A stretch of 42,623 nucleotides of DNA from positions 1 to 42,623 of the forward strand of contig JAHBZF010000015.1 in assembly GCA_019635575.1 (NCBI GenBank), read 5' to 3'. The position numbers and the translations under genes are program-made. The notes under the pieces are model-generated. The model was not told where the DNA came from. It did not search any database and saw nothing but the letters and a program-made list of their open reading frames with translations. This document shows, in pieces, positions 34,261-42,623 of this stretch. Each line of letters starts with the position of its first letter. The stretch's first letter is position 1. This stretch comes from Pseudolabrys sp. (GTDB lineage: Bacteria; Pseudomonadota; Alphaproteobacteria; Rhizobiales; Xanthobacteraceae).

Positions 34261-34292
34261 ATTCAGCGAACGCTTGCCGCGAATGCTCGCGA

Positions 34293-34499
34293 CTAGTTCC
34301 AGGTCTGGCGATCGAACCAGGAGTCGATCTGCTTCTTCGCCGCATCCTTCTGGATGCCGTAGCGCTCCTGGATCTTGCCCTCAAGCTGGTCGCGCTTGCC
34401 GGCGATCTTGTCGAGATCGTCGTCCGTGAGATTGCCCCACTGTTCCTTGACCTTGCCCTTGAGCTGTTTCCAGTTCCCTTCAACGCGATTCCAGTCCAT
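34293..34499 (-). CDS. CsbD-family stress protein
   Basis: A 68-residue hydrophilic protein. MDWNRVEGNWKQLKGKVKEQ, WGNLTDDDLDKIAGKRDQLE and GKIQERYG give the whole CsbD (YjbJ-like) domain. Members are induced by general or osmotic stress; their action is not known. Two ATGs are possible, 34514 and 34499. The second is preferred because GAGG lies at the right distance and the family starts MDWN. It is transcribed leftward, converging with the PanE-like gene. Between it and the DUF3297 gene (34500-34624) I see no other gene. Confidence 0.87.
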   Translation of the reverse strand: MDWNRVEGNWKQLKGKVKEQWGNLTDDDLDKIAGKRDQLEGKIQERYGIQKDAAKKQIDSWFDRQTWN

Positions 34500-34624
34500 C
34501 GGATCGAACCTCATTCCTTGCGTCGCGCGATGTGCGCGCACGTTCACAGGGATAACGTTCTGATGCTGCAATGCGTTCCGCTTGCGCGGATGTGAGTCAT
34601 CATGGGAACTTTGATGCAGCAGGC

Positions 34625-34897
34625 TCAGCCGGCGTCGCTCTGGAAATAGGCTTCGACCGGACCGGTGAGCTTGATGGTGATCGGATTGCCGAAACGGTCC
34701 TTTGCCTTGCCGGCGGCGACACGGACCCAGTTCTCGCTGATGCAATATTCCTCGACGTCGGTGCGCTCCTTGCCTTTGAAGCGGATGCCGATGCCACGCG
34801 CCAGCACGCTTTCGTCATAGAACGGGCTGCGCGGATCGTTGCTGAGATGATCGGGCGGGGTGGTGCTGGGCGTATCGGTCATTGGTTTGTCGCTCAT
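34625..34897 (-). CDS. DUF3297 family protein
   Basis: A 90-residue soluble protein. The core LARGIGIRFKGKERTDVEEY, VRVAAGKAKDRFGNPITIKL and GPVEAYF match DUF3297 (Glu-rich small proteins of proteobacteria). Function is not known. The start at 34897 has GAAG upstream, though MTDTPS at 34882 is an alternative. It lies in a leftward group with the CsbD gene and the membrane protein to the right, each separately spaced. Confidence 0.83.
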   Translation of the reverse strand: MSDKPMTDTPSTTPPDHLSNDPRSPFYDESVLARGIGIRFKGKERTDVEEYCISENWVRVAAGKAKDRFGNPITIKLTGPVEAYFQSDAG

Positions 34898-34976
34898 GGA
34901 CGCTTCGGTCTTGGCCTGTCGGGATGTGTCAGGGAACAGCGCGCCTTATCCGACAATGCCGCCGCCACCGCAATGG

Positions 34977-35480
34977 TCAGAACCGGAAACGCGTGAGGCG
35001 CCGCCACAGCGCGCCGGCTTGCGCCCGGACATCCGCCCAGACCTGCCGGGCCGCGGCGACGCCGGGTAGGGTATTGATGAAATCGAGCCAGCGCAGAAAC
35101 CAGCCATAGGCCCAGGCGAAGGCCGGGATGGTGAGCAGCTTATCCTTGTTGACGTGGAACATGCGCTCGACCACGACGAGCTTGAGCACTTCAGCGATGA
35201 CGATGATCAGGATGCCCTGGACCGGATGTCCGGTGGCGATCCGCCAGGCGCCGACCGGTTTCGCCGGTTCCAGCGCCAGCACCGGAACTACGAATAGCGC
35301 GAGCGCGGCATAGGGCGGCAGCCGCCGCAGCAGCTCGTACAGATGTGAGAACAGACCGAGCCGCGACAGTGCGGCGAATACCGCATGCGACAGGCGAAAG
35401 AAGATCGCGTCGAGAATGAAATAGACGATCGCCAGCGCCGACAGCGCGATCCGGCCCCATCTCCTGATCTCCGCACGCAC
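34977..35480 (-). CDS. Hypothetical inner-membrane protein
   Basis: A 167-residue protein with about three hydrophobic segments: IALSALAIVYFILDAIFF, PYAALALFVVPVLALEP and GILIIVIAEVLKLVVVE, then a basic C-terminal tail (LWRRLTRFRF). It starts at GTG 35480 with a weak ribosome site. I recognise no named family; similar membrane proteins occur widely in the Hyphomicrobiales. No function can be given. It diverges from the PsiF-like gene. Confidence 0.7.
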   Translation of the reverse strand: MRAEIRRWGRIALSALAIVYFILDAIFFRLSHAVFAALSRLGLFSHLYELLRRLPPYAALALFVVPVLALEPAKPVGAWRIATGHPVQGILIIVIAEVLKLVVVERMFHVNKDKLLTIPAFAWAYGWFLRWLDFINTLPGVAAARQVWADVRAQAGALWRRLTRFRF

Positions 35481-35567
35481 CGTATTGTCGTCCTATCCCG
35501 CATGCCGCCGACAGCGAACTATGATAGCGTGTTCGTCGGCATTCAGAACAACACCGGGGGAGACAAC

Positions 35568-35795
35568 ATGATGAAATTCATCGGTACGGCAGCGGCTGCG
35601 ATAACGCTGTCGCTGATCGTGGTAGCGCCAGCCGCGGCGGTCAGTGCCAAGGACAAGATGGCAACCTGTAAGTTCGGTGCCGACGACCAGAAGCTCCAGG
35701 GCAAGGCGCGGACGTCGTTCATGGCGAAGTGCATGAGCAGCGAAAAGGGTGGCGCGAAGCCCGCCGCCAAACCGGCTGCCAAGCCCGCCGGTTGA
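35568..35795 (+). CDS. PsiF-repeat-like exported small protein
   Basis: A 75-residue secreted protein. Signal peptide at ~1-26 (FIGTAAAAITLSLIVVAPAAA). The mature part contains KMATCKFGADDQKLQGKART and FMAKCMS, a Cys-x(~17-21)-Cys pattern as in PsiF repeats, then a tail of GGAKPAAKPAAKPAG. The mature pair of cysteines may form a disulfide. GGGGGAG precedes the ATG at 35568. PsiF-type proteins are phosphate-starvation linked in E. coli; there is no such evidence here. Confidence 0.75.
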   Translation: MMKFIGTAAAAITLSLIVVAPAAAVSAKDKMATCKFGADDQKLQGKARTSFMAKCMSSEKGGAKPAAKPAAKPAG

Positions 35796-35889
35796 TGCCG
35801 GCAGGGAACCACCGTGTTCCAGTCACGTTATCCGGCGGCGGCAGGACCGCCGGCGCGTGATGCGCGCGGCATTTTGGGGACGAATCACC

Positions 35890-36324
35890 ATGGCTAAACA
35901 AGGAATTCTCGCCAGCACCGGGCAGACCATTGCCGGGCTGGCGGAAGCGGGCGTCGAAGGCGCGAAGTCGCTGGCGGAAGGCGCGGCCTCGACCGCGAGC
36001 GATCTCGCCAGCGGTGCGGTCGAAGGCACGCGGCGGCTGGTCAGCGGCAAGGGCCGCAAGCGTCGCAAACGCAAGACCGGCACGGTCGGGCAGGTGAAGC
36101 GTCGGGCTGCGAATCTGATGGCGAAGGCCAAACGCGAGGTCGCCAAGGCCAAGCGCCGGACCCGTCGCAAGACCACGGCGACGAAGCGCAAGCAGCGCGT
36201 CGTCACCGCCAAGCGCAAGGCAAAACGCACAGCCCGCAAGGTGGCCCGGACCGCGCGTAAGACCGCGCGCAAGGTGCGGCGCGGCTCCAAACGGGCTGCG
36301 AAGCGAACGGCCAGACGCGCCTGA
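35890..36324 (+). CDS. Basic histone H1-like protein
   Basis: A 144-residue protein in two parts. Residues ~8-50 form a Gly/Ala-rich amphipathic stretch (GQTIAGLAEAGVEGAKSLAE); residues ~55-144 are extremely rich in Lys/Arg with Ala and Thr (KRRKRKTGTVGQVKRRAANL; AKRKAKRTARKVARTARKTA). This resembles bacterial histone H1-like or polycation-tail proteins that bind DNA or polyphosphate. No globular domain is seen in the tail. Start at ATG 35890 with GGGGA upstream. Terminator-like hairpin at 36346. It may be a nucleoid protein; the exact partner is unknown. Confidence 0.75.
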   Translation: MAKQGILASTGQTIAGLAEAGVEGAKSLAEGAASTASDLASGAVEGTRRLVSGKGRKRRKRKTGTVGQVKRRAANLMAKAKREVAKAKRRTRRKTTATKRKQRVVTAKRKAKRTARKVARTARKTARKVRRGSKRAAKRTARRA

Positions 36325-36345
36325 TCGGTGAGGTATCGAGGCTCG

Positions 36346-36373
36346 ACGGCCGCCGGTTTCCGGCGGCCGTTTG
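36346..36373 (+). terminator. Hairpin after the histone-like gene
   Basis: ACGGCCGCCGG (36346-36356), loop TTT, CCGGCGGCCGT (36360-36370), then TTG. The stem is perfect, but the T-run is short, so termination may be partial. Confidence 0.65.
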
Positions 36374-36460
36374 CCGTTCGCCTTTCGGATCATGACTTTG
36401 CGGGGCTTTCCGCCTATGGTCCGGCCACGGCGGCGCTCCGCCGGACGATGAGGACCCTCG

Positions 36461-37456
36461 ATGCTGATGACCGACACGCTGCGCACCGCCCGGCTCACCA
36501 TGGGCGAGACGCGCCACGACTGGACCCGTGACGAGATTCGCGCACTGTTCGCGCTGCCGTTTCCCGATCTGATGTTCCAGGCGCAGTCGGTGCATCGCAT
36601 GTATTTCGATCCGGCCGAGGTGCAGATTTCAACGCTGCTGTCGATCAAGACCGGGGGATGCCCGGAGGATTGCGCCTACTGCCCGCAGGCGGCGCAGTAC
36701 GAGACCGGCGTCAAGGCCGAAAAACTGATGGCGGTCGAGGCGGTGCTGGAGGAGGCGCGCGCGGCCAAGGCCGGCGGCGCGACCCGCTTCTGCATGGGCG
36801 CGGCGTGGCGCTCGCCCAAGGATCGCGACATGGACAAGGTCTGCGCCATGATCGAGGGCGTGAAGGCGCTCGGCATGGAAACCTGCGTCACCCTCGGCAT
36901 GCTCACCGGCCCGCAGACGTTGCGGCTGAAAGAGGCCGGGCTCGACTACTACAACCACAACATCGACACCTCGCCGGAATATTACGGCGACATCATCACC
37001 ACCCGTACGTTCCAGGACCGGCTCGACACGCTGGAGCGAGTGCGTTCCGCCGGCATCAATGTCTGCTGTGGCGGCATCGTCGGCATGGGCGAGAAGCCGG
37101 ACGACCGCGTCGGCATGATCCATGCGCTCGCCACCATGCCGGAGCATCCGCAGAGCGTGCCGATCAACATGCTGGTGCAGGTCGAGGGCACGCCGGTATC
37201 GCACGGCCAGCAGTTCGACCCGCTCGACTTCGTGCGCACCATCGCGGTGGCGCGCATCACCATGCCGCGTTCGATGGTGCGACTGTCGGCCGGGCGCGAG
37301 GAGATGACCGAGGAGACGCAGACGCTGTGCTTCCTCGCCGGGGCCAATTCGATCTTCTATGGCCCGAAGCTTCTCACCACGCCGAATCCCGGCCGCGACA
37401 AGGACATGGCGCTGCTCGACAAGCTCGGCATGGTGCCGATGGATGCGGGCGAATAA
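36461..37456 (+). CDS. bioB: Biotin synthase
   Basis: A 331-residue radical SAM enzyme that inserts sulfur into dethiobiotin. The SAM cluster motif is [19 protein letters not shown] before it and [20 protein letters not shown] later are hallmark sequences; the [2Fe-2S] site residues are in [29 protein letters not shown] and [15 protein letters not shown]. Length is normal. Starts ATG 36461 (or ATG 36467). It ends one base from the end of crcB on the other strand. No other bio genes are near, so it stands alone. Confidence 0.97.
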   Translation: MLMTDTLRTARLTMGETRHDWTRDEIRALFALPFPDLMFQAQSVHRMYFDPAEVQISTLLSIKTGGCPEDCAYCPQAAQYETGVKAEKLMAVEAVLEEARAAKAGGATRFCMGAAWRSPKDRDMDKVCAMIEGVKALGMETCVTLGMLTGPQTLRLKEAGLDYYNHNIDTSPEYYGDIITTRTFQDRLDTLERVRSAGINVCCGGIVGMGEKPDDRVGMIHALATMPEHPQSVPINMLVQVEGTPVSHGQQFDPLDFVRTIAVARITMPRSMVRLSAGREEMTEETQTLCFLAGANSIFYGPKLLTTPNPGRDKDMALLDKLGMVPMDAGE

Positions 37457-37457
37457 G

Positions 37458-37838
37458 TCATCCGAACTGCCGCACGAACGCCAGGCCCGCGAACAGGCCG
37501 GCGATCGCGATCACCACCGAGCCGATCACATAGAACGCCGCGAGGCCGACCTCGCCGCGCTCGTACAGCAGCGCGGCGTCGAGCGAGAACGTCGAGAACG
37601 TGGTGTAGCCGCCGAGGATGCCGGTGGTGAGGAACAGCCGCCAGTGCTGCGAGGCGCCGCCGACACCCTTGAAGGCGAAGTAGCCGGCGATCAGCCCCAT
37701 CACGATCGAACCGGTGATGTTGATGAAGAAGGTCGCGTAGGGAAAGTGATTGCCGAGCATGCGCACGCCGGCGAGGTTGAGGCCATGCCGCAGCATCGCG
37801 CCGAGGCCGCCGCCGAGAAATACCATCAGATAGCCCAT
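37458..37838 (-). CDS. crcB: Fluoride channel Fluc/CrcB
   Basis: A 126-residue membrane protein with four helices. FLGGGLGAMLRHGLNL, FPYATFFINITGSIVMGLI (Asn and Gly conserved), TTGILGGYTTFSTFSLD and the last helix IGSVVIAIAGLFAGLAF mark it as Fluc/CrcB, a dimeric fluoride exporter. AAAGGACGG precedes the ATG at 37838. It is preceded by a fluoride riboswitch (37943-38019) and a terminator (37873-37895) that lies between riboswitch and gene, so expression should rise when fluoride binds. It converges with bioB. Confidence 0.95.
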   Translation of the reverse strand: MGYLMVFLGGGLGAMLRHGLNLAGVRMLGNHFPYATFFINITGSIVMGLIAGYFAFKGVGGASQHWRLFLTTGILGGYTTFSTFSLDAALLYERGEVGLAAFYVIGSVVIAIAGLFAGLAFVRQFG

Positions 37839-37872
37839 CGTCCGTCCTTTCTCTTCGTGTCGCCGAGACAGC

Positions 37873-37895
37873 AAAAAGGCCGCCTCGTGGCGGCC
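37873..37895 (-). terminator. Terminator in the crcB leader (riboswitch expression platform)
   Basis: On the minus strand: GGCCGCC, loop ACGA, GGCGGCC, TTTTT. It lies between the fluoride aptamer and the crcB start and is the likely switch element, with read-through when the aptamer binds fluoride. Confidence 0.85.
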
Positions 37896-37942
37896 TGGAC
37901 GCACGGTCCTGCCGCCTGACGCGGCCAAGCCGCATCGGTTGT

Positions 37943-38019
37943 TCGGCAGGAGTCATCAGCCCTTACGCCAATCGTTCTGGACGCGGCGTTGGGCGGTTTC
38001 GGGGGAACCCCATCCCCAT
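37943..38019 (-). promoter_or_regulatory. Fluoride riboswitch (crcB motif)
   Basis: On the minus strand the leader reads GATGGGGATGGGGTTCCCCC, then GAAACCGCCCAACGCC, a variable arm, and GGGCTGATGACTCCTGCC. GGNGATGGNGTTCNCC, AACCGCC and GGCTGATGACTCCT are the conserved blocks of the crcB fluoride riboswitch. It lies about 100 bases before crcB, with a terminator in between. Confidence 0.9.
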
Positions 38020-38203
38020 CGCGGCGACGCTACCTAACCGGCTTGTCGTCGGTCAATCGCTCTCTGTTTCCGGCGCATCGATCGTGTTGCCGTTCGCATC
38101 TGCGAAACGGTGGCGATGAAATTTTGCTGGCCTACTGGACGGGACGCGGAAAGCGGGACGTAATGTCGCATCTGCCCCTGTTTTTTCCCGCAAGGATCGA
38201 TCC

Positions 38204-39190
38204 ATGCCGCTGTCGCTGTCCCGCAGGCTCTGCCGGGCCTTGTTCGTCCCCGCCATCGCTGCTCTGTCCGCCGCCGCCGCGTTGCCGGCGCAGGCGCAAG
38301 GCACGATGGAATTGAAGATTATCGCTCCGGCGGCGCCGGGCGGCGGCTGGGACCAGACGGCGCGGTCGCTGCAGCAGGCGATGATCGCCGAGAAGCTGGT
38401 CAAGAGCGCCCAGGTCATCAACGTCAACGGCGCGGGCGGCACGGTCGGCCTCGCGCAGTTCGTCAACGGCGCCAAGGGCGACGGCAATCAGTTGCTGGTC
38501 AACGGCTTCGTCATGGTCGGCGCGATCCTGCTGAACAAGTCGCCGGTGTCCTTGAAGCAGGCGACCCCGATCGCGCGCATCACCGAAGAGACGCAGATCA
38601 TGGTGGTGCCGGCCAATTCGCCGATCAAGAACGCCAAGGATCTCGCCGAGGCGGTGAAGAAGGACGTCGCCAAAGTGACCTTCGCCGGCGGCTCGGCCGG
38701 CGGCGTCGATCACATCATGGCGGCGCTGTTCGTCGGCGCGGCCGGCGCCGATGCGTCGAAGGTCAACTACGTGGCCTTCTCCGGCGGCGGTGAATCGCTT
38801 GCCGCCATTCTCGGCGGCAAGGTCACCGCCGGTATTTCCGGCGTCAGCGAATACGAAGGGCAGATCAAGGCCGGCAAGCTGCGCGCCATCGGCGTCACTT
38901 CGGAGAAGCGGCTGCCGGATGTCGACGTGCCGACCTTCAAGGAGCAGGGCGTCGATCTGGTGCTCACCAACTGGCGCTCGGTGTTCGCGCCGCCCGGCAT
39001 CACTGACGCGCAGAAGAAAGGTCTCTCCGATCTCATCGCCGACACCGTGAAGACCAAAACCTGGAAGGAAATCCTCAAGCAGAAGGGCTGGGACGACGCC
39101 TATCTGCCCCCGGACCAGTTCGCGGCGTTCCTCGACAAGGAGCAGGCGCGCGTCGCCGCGGTGATGAAGACCGTCGGTCTGGTGAAATAG
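38204..39190 (+). CDS. tctC: TTT-family substrate-binding protein (TctC/Bug), second system
   Basis: A 328-residue periplasmic protein with signal peptide ending ALPAQAQG. LKIIAPAAPGGGWDQTARS and INVNGAGGTVGLAQFVNGAK form the ligand loops, and VAFSGGGESLAAILGGKVTAG is the second-lobe signature. It is only distantly like the first TctC in this window, so the substrates probably differ. AAGGATC precedes the ATG. tctB and tctA follow directly. No regulator is beside it; the 38020-38203 stretch shows nothing but the divergent riboswitch start and the promoter of this gene. Confidence 0.9.
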   Translation: MPLSLSRRLCRALFVPAIAALSAAAALPAQAQGTMELKIIAPAAPGGGWDQTARSLQQAMIAEKLVKSAQVINVNGAGGTVGLAQFVNGAKGDGNQLLVNGFVMVGAILLNKSPVSLKQATPIARITEETQIMVVPANSPIKNAKDLAEAVKKDVAKVTFAGGSAGGVDHIMAALFVGAAGADASKVNYVAFSGGGESLAAILGGKVTAGISGVSEYEGQIKAGKLRAIGVTSEKRLPDVDVPTFKEQGVDLVLTNWRSVFAPPGITDAQKKGLSDLIADTVKTKTWKEILKQKGWDDAYLPPDQFAAFLDKEQARVAAVMKTVGLVK

Positions 39191-39203
39191 ACGCGGCCTC
39201 ATC

Positions 39204-39698
39204 ATGACATCATCGGACGATGCGGTGACACCGCAACAGCCGGGGCGGCCCGACAAGGCCGCCCTGGCTATCGCCGCCGTCTTGCTGCTGCTGGCGCTGG
39301 CGATCTTCTGGGACACGCATACGCTGGAGCTGGCGCCGACCTACGGCCTCGGTCCGAAGGCGATGCCCTATGTGATCGCCTGCGGCCTCGCGGTGCTGGC
39401 GGTCGCCAACGCGATCATGGCCTGGCGCGGCGAATTCCCACCGCGCGAGAGCCTCGATCACCGTGCCATCATTCTGATCCTCGGCGGCTTTGCCGCGCTG
39501 ATCGCGCTGATCGGCCTCGGTGGCGGCTTCATCATCGCGACGGCGGTGCTGTTCACGGCGACGTCGGCGGCGTTCGGCCGCCGGGCGATCCATATCGATT
39601 TCGGCATCGGACTGGTGCTCGGGGTCGCGATCTTCCTGCTGTTTGACAAGCTGCTGACGCTGGCTTTGCCGGCCGGGCCGCTGGAACGGCTGCTGTAG
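39204..39698 (+). CDS. tctB: TTT-family small membrane subunit TctB, second system
   Basis: A 164-residue membrane protein with about four helices: AALAIAAVLLLLALAIFW, MPYVIACGLAVLAVANAIM, AIILILGGFAALIALIGLG and the C-terminal FGIGLVLGVAIFLLFDKLL, ending LPAGPLERLL, the usual TctB end. It starts 14 bases after tctC and is followed by a 72-base gap before tctA. It pairs with the downstream TctA. Confidence 0.88.
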   Translation: MTSSDDAVTPQQPGRPDKAALAIAAVLLLLALAIFWDTHTLELAPTYGLGPKAMPYVIACGLAVLAVANAIMAWRGEFPPRESLDHRAIILILGGFAALIALIGLGGGFIIATAVLFTATSAAFGRRAIHIDFGIGLVLGVAIFLLFDKLLTLALPAGPLERLL

Positions 39699-39770
39699 AG
39701 TTTTGACGTGTCGCGTTTTCCTGACGCGAACCGGCTTTCCCTTCGCTTGAAAACGCTCTGAGGCGCCGCC

Positions 39771-41270
39771 ATGGATACGTTCTACGCGCTCCTGCACGGA
39801 CTGACGATCGCGGCGCAGCCGCTCAATCTCGTCTACGCGCTGATCGGCGTGCTGCTCGGCACGGCGGTTGGCGTCCTGCCCGGTATCGGCCCGGCGCTCA
39901 CCGTGGCGCTGCTGCTGCCGATCACCTTCAAGCTCGACCCGGCGGGCTCGCTGATCATGTTCGCCGGCATCTATTACGGCGGCATGTATGGCGGCTCGAC
40001 CACGTCGATCCTGATCAACACACCGGGCGAGAGCGCGTCGATGGTCACGGCGCTCGAAGGCAACAAGATGGCGAAAGCCGGCCGCGGCGGGCCCGCGCTC
40101 GCCACCGCGGCGATCGGCTCGTTCGTCGCCGGCACGCTGGCGACGCTCGGCATCGTCTTCCTCGCGCCGTGGCTCGTCTCGGTCGCGGTGAATTTCGGGC
40201 CGGAGGATTATTTCGCGCTGATGTGCGTCGCCTTCATCACCGTGTCGGCGACATTCGGCGATTCCCCGGTGCGCGGGCTGATCTCGCTGTTCATCGGCCT
40301 CGCGCTCGGTCTGATGGGCATCGATAAACTCACGGGGCAGGCGCGGCTTACCTTCGGCGTGCCGGACCTGCTCGACGGCGTCGAGGTGACGACGCTCGCG
40401 GTCGGTCTGTTCGCCATCGGCGAGGCGCTCTATGTCGCGTCGCGCCGGCATCTGGGTGAGGAAAAGCTCGAGCCGGTGCGCGGCTCGCTGTGGATGACGA
40501 AGACGGACTGGAAGCGGTCGTTCTGGCCGTGGATCCGCGGCACGCTGTTCGGCTTCCCGATCGGCGCGCTGCCGGCCGGCGGTGCGGAAATCCCGACCTT
40601 CCTGTCGTATTCGACCGAGCGCAAACTCACCAAGCATCCGGAGGAATTCGGCCACGGCGCGATCGAAGGCGTCGCCGGCCCGGAAGCCGCGAACAACGCG
40701 TCCGCCGCCGGCACGCTGGTCCCGTTGCTGACGCTCGGCCTGCCGACCTCGGCGACGGCGGCGATGATGCTCGCCGGCTTCCAGCAATACGGCCTCAATC
40801 CGGGGCCGCTGCTGTTCGCGGAACGGCCGGACCTTGTGTGGGGTCTGATCGCCAGCCTGTTCATCGCCAACACCATGCTGCTGGTGCTCAACCTGCCGCT
40901 GGTCGGCCTGTGGGTGCGGTTGCTGGCGATCCCGCAGCCGTGGCTCTATGCCGGCATCCTCGTCTTCGCGACCATGGGCACCGTTGCCGCGAAGCCGTCG
41001 GTGGTCGAACTGACCATGCTGGTGATCTTCGGCGTGATGGGCTTCCTGATGCGCCGCTTCGATTACCCGGTGGCGCCGGTGGTCGTAGGTCTGATCCTTG
41101 GCCCGGTCGCGGAATCGCAGTTGCGCCGCGCGCTACAGATCAGTCTTGGCGATCCCTTGGTGCTGGTGCAGAGCCCGATGTCGGCGACGCTGCTCGGTGT
41201 CGCGCTGCTCGCCTTGCTCGCGCCATTCATCCTGCGCGGCATGAGCCGCTTCAAGGCGAACGAGGATTGA
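39771..41270 (+). CDS. tctA: TTT-family large permease TctA, second system
   Basis: A 499-residue membrane protein with about 11-12 helices. [39 protein letters not shown], the second repeat [40 protein letters not shown] and [19 protein letters not shown] are TctA signatures. GAGGCG precedes the ATG. The transported carboxylate is not known. Its C-terminus is followed by a dispersed-repeat region (41280-41490). Confidence 0.92.
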   Translation: MDTFYALLHGLTIAAQPLNLVYALIGVLLGTAVGVLPGIGPALTVALLLPITFKLDPAGSLIMFAGIYYGGMYGGSTTSILINTPGESASMVTALEGNKMAKAGRGGPALATAAIGSFVAGTLATLGIVFLAPWLVSVAVNFGPEDYFALMCVAFITVSATFGDSPVRGLISLFIGLALGLMGIDKLTGQARLTFGVPDLLDGVEVTTLAVGLFAIGEALYVASRRHLGEEKLEPVRGSLWMTKTDWKRSFWPWIRGTLFGFPIGALPAGGAEIPTFLSYSTERKLTKHPEEFGHGAIEGVAGPEAANNASAAGTLVPLLTLGLPTSATAAMMLAGFQQYGLNPGPLLFAERPDLVWGLIASLFIANTMLLVLNLPLVGLWVRLLAIPQPWLYAGILVFATMGTVAAKPSVVELTMLVIFGVMGFLMRRFDYPVAPVVVGLILGPVAESQLRRALQISLGDPLVLVQSPMSATLLGVALLALLAPFILRGMSRFKANED

Positions 41271-41400
41271 TCGCAAGGAGCCGGGGTCCCGCGCTTCTCC
41301 TTCGCAGCCTCATGGTGAGAGCATCGCCATCAGCGCGTTTACGCGCGTCTTCGACGCGCTATGGCGATGCGTCTCGAACCGTGGCGCGGGCGGGACTGTG

Positions 41401-41485
41401 GCCGCCTCGTCCTTCGAGACGCCCCGCCTCCGCGCTCTGCGCTCCGACGCGGCTCCTCAGGATGAGGCGGAATGACCGGTGGAGA
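41401..41485. repeat. REP-like palindromic repeat (second copy, inverted)
   Basis: CCGCCTCGTCCT (near 41403) pairs with AGGATGAGGCGG (41459-41470) over 11 of 12 bases, and GGAATGACCGGTGGAGA follows, the same sequence as beside the repeat at 9811. Upstream, CATCGCCAT near 41323 and ATGGCGATG near 41361 make another stem. The gap 41271-41503 holds only such repeats. Confidence 0.75.
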
Positions 41486-41503
41486 GCGAGGCTTGCCGCG
41501 CCC

Positions 41504-42623
41504 TCACAACATCCCGAGCATGCGCGGCAGGAACAGCGAGATTTCGGGGATGTAGGTGACCATCACCAGGAAGATCAGCATGGTGATCAGCCACGGCAAG
41601 GTCGCCACCGTGAGTTCGGTGATCCCCATCCTCGCTATTCCGGAGGCTACATAGAGGTTGAGGCCGACCGGCGGATGGCAGAGCCCGACCTCCATGTTCA
41701 CCACCATCAGGATGCCGAGATGGATCGGGTGGATGCCGAGGCCGGCGGCGATCGGGAACAGGATCGGCGCGGTGATCAGCACGATGGAGGAGGGCTCCAT
41801 CACGTTGCCGGCGATCAGCAGCAGGATATTGACCACCAGCAGGAACTCGATCCAGCTGATGCCGCTGTCCTTGATCCAGTTCGTCATCGCCTGCGGGATC
41901 TGCTCGCTGGTCATCAGGAACGAGAACATCACCGCGTTGGTGATGATGTAGAGGATCATCGCGCTCATATTCGCCGATGACAGCAGCACGCGCGGCACGT
42001 CGCGCAGCCGCATGTCCTTGTAGACGAACACGGCGATGACGAAGGCATAGACCGCGCTGACGGCGGCCGCCTCGGTCGGCGTGAACCAGCCGGCATAAAT
42101 GCCGCCGAGCACGATGACGATCAGCAGCAGGCCCCAGACCGATTCACGGAACGCGGTGAAGGTTTCACCCCAGGTGGCTTTCGGTAGCCGCGGATAGTCG
42201 TTCTTCCAAGCGCGATACCAGGTCGTCAGGCCGAGCATGGTCGCGAGGATCAGGCCGGGAATCACGCCGGCAATGAACAACTGACCGACCGACGCCGACA
42301 GCACGCGGCTGCCGTCCGGCCCGATCGCGGTGCTGCCGCCGGTCGCGACCGCAAACAGCACCATCACGATCGACGGCGGAATGAGGATGCCGAGCGCGCC
42401 CGACGTGGCGATGACGCCGGCGCCGAACCGCTTGGGGAAGCCCTGCTGCACCATCGCCGGCAGGATGATCGAGCCGACCGCGATCACGGTCGCCGGCGAG
42501 GAGCCGGACACGGCGGCGAACAGCGCGCAGGCCATGACGCCGGCGAGGCCGAGGCCGCCGTACCAGTGACCGATCATCGACGTGGCGAAGCGGATCATGC
42601 GCCGCGCCACGCCGCCGTGGGTC
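41504..42623 (-). CDS. TRAP transporter large permease DctM, 5' part beyond the window
   Basis: At least 372 residues, open at the right edge. The frame runs through the window end as THGGVARRMIRFATSM, so the N-terminal ~60-100 residues are missing. Many membrane helices are seen; hallmark sequences are FAAVSGSSPATVIAVGSIIL, SGALGILIPPSIVMVLFA, GWFTPTEAAAVSAVYAF and GLCHPPVGLNLYVASGIA. DctM is the main membrane subunit of TRAP dicarboxylate transporters. DctQ and DctP should be upstream, outside the window. The downstream side is repeat DNA. Confidence 0.93.
   Translation of the reverse strand, partial: THGGVARRMIRFATSMIGHWYGGLGLAGVMACALFAAVSGSSPATVIAVGSIILPAMVQQGFPKRFGAGVIATSGALGILIPPSIVMVLFAVATGGSTAIGPDGSRVLSASVGQLFIAGVIPGLILATMLGLTTWYRAWKNDYPRLPKATWGETFTAFRESVWGLLLIVIVLGGIYAGWFTPTEAAAVSAVYAFVIAVFVYKDMRLRDVPRVLLSSANMSAMILYIITNAVMFSFLMTSEQIPQAMTNWIKDSGISWIEFLLVVNILLLIAGNVMEPSSIVLITAPILFPIAAGLGIHPIHLGILMVVNMEVGLCHPPVGLNLYVASGIARMGITELTVATLPWLITMLIFLVMVTYIPEISLFLPRMLGML

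Overview
The window is a high-GC segment with dense coding on both strands. It looks like a chromosome piece from an alphaproteobacterium of the Hyphomicrobiales (Bradyrhizobiaceae/Xanthobacteraceae-like). The clues are the 23S-5S-(spacer)-tRNA-fMet order, a tungsten/molybdenum NAD-linked formate dehydrogenase with a fused NuoE-NuoF subunit, Bug/TctC-type uptake systems, an NsrR/NO module and dispersed REP-like palindromes. I cannot name the species from sequence alone.

Layout. (1) 1-435: 3' end of a 23S rRNA, a hairpin-rich spacer, 5S rRNA and a strong terminator. (2) 573-4167: a TPR/glycosyltransferase-like protein, tRNA-fMet with encoded CCA, a small DUF2945 protein and a DUF488 protein. 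(3) 4220-8592: a nitrite/nitric oxide module. A four-domain copper nitrite reductase (haem c, cupredoxin, two-domain NirK) sits behind an FNR/NnrR-type box. It is followed by nsrR and a DUF6522 gene reading left, and a truncated haemoglobin, a hemerythrin-type RIC protein and a 44-residue membrane peptide reading right. A palindrome lies between the two divergent arms. (4) 8606-12930: an alpha/beta hydrolase, two pirins and an FMN reductase, with a divergent HxlR-type regulator.

(5) 13130-24159 is an oxalate-use block: a tripartite tricarboxylate transporter (tctCBA), a GntR/FCD regulator, oxalyl-CoA decarboxylase, formyl-CoA:oxalate CoA-transferase with a histone-like Lys/Ala tail, a formyltransferase that resembles the hydrolase domain of 10-formyl-THF dehydrogenase, formate-THF ligase and a glutathione S-transferase. 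After a class A beta-lactamase come (6) a LysR regulator and a two-gene formate dehydrogenase (25331-30991). A kelch protein, an O-methyltransferase and a PanE-like reductase (33144-34208) follow. The PanE-like protein is a candidate oxalyl-CoA reductase, because a PanE homologue is known to do this job in Methylorubrum extorquens. TGTATAC palindromes lie before tctC, before gntR and between the O-methyltransferase and the PanE-like gene, which suggests one regulon. Read together, oxalate would be imported, activated to oxalyl-CoA, and then either decarboxylated to formyl-CoA/formate (NADH through formate dehydrogenase, or C1-folate through Fhs and the formyltransferase) or reduced to glyoxylate.

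(7) 34293-36324: small stress or envelope proteins (CsbD, DUF3297, PsiF-like, a basic histone-like protein). (8) bioB, then crcB under a fluoride riboswitch with its own terminator. (9) 38204-41270: a second complete tctCBA transporter. (10) 41504-end: a TRAP large permease cut off by the window edge.
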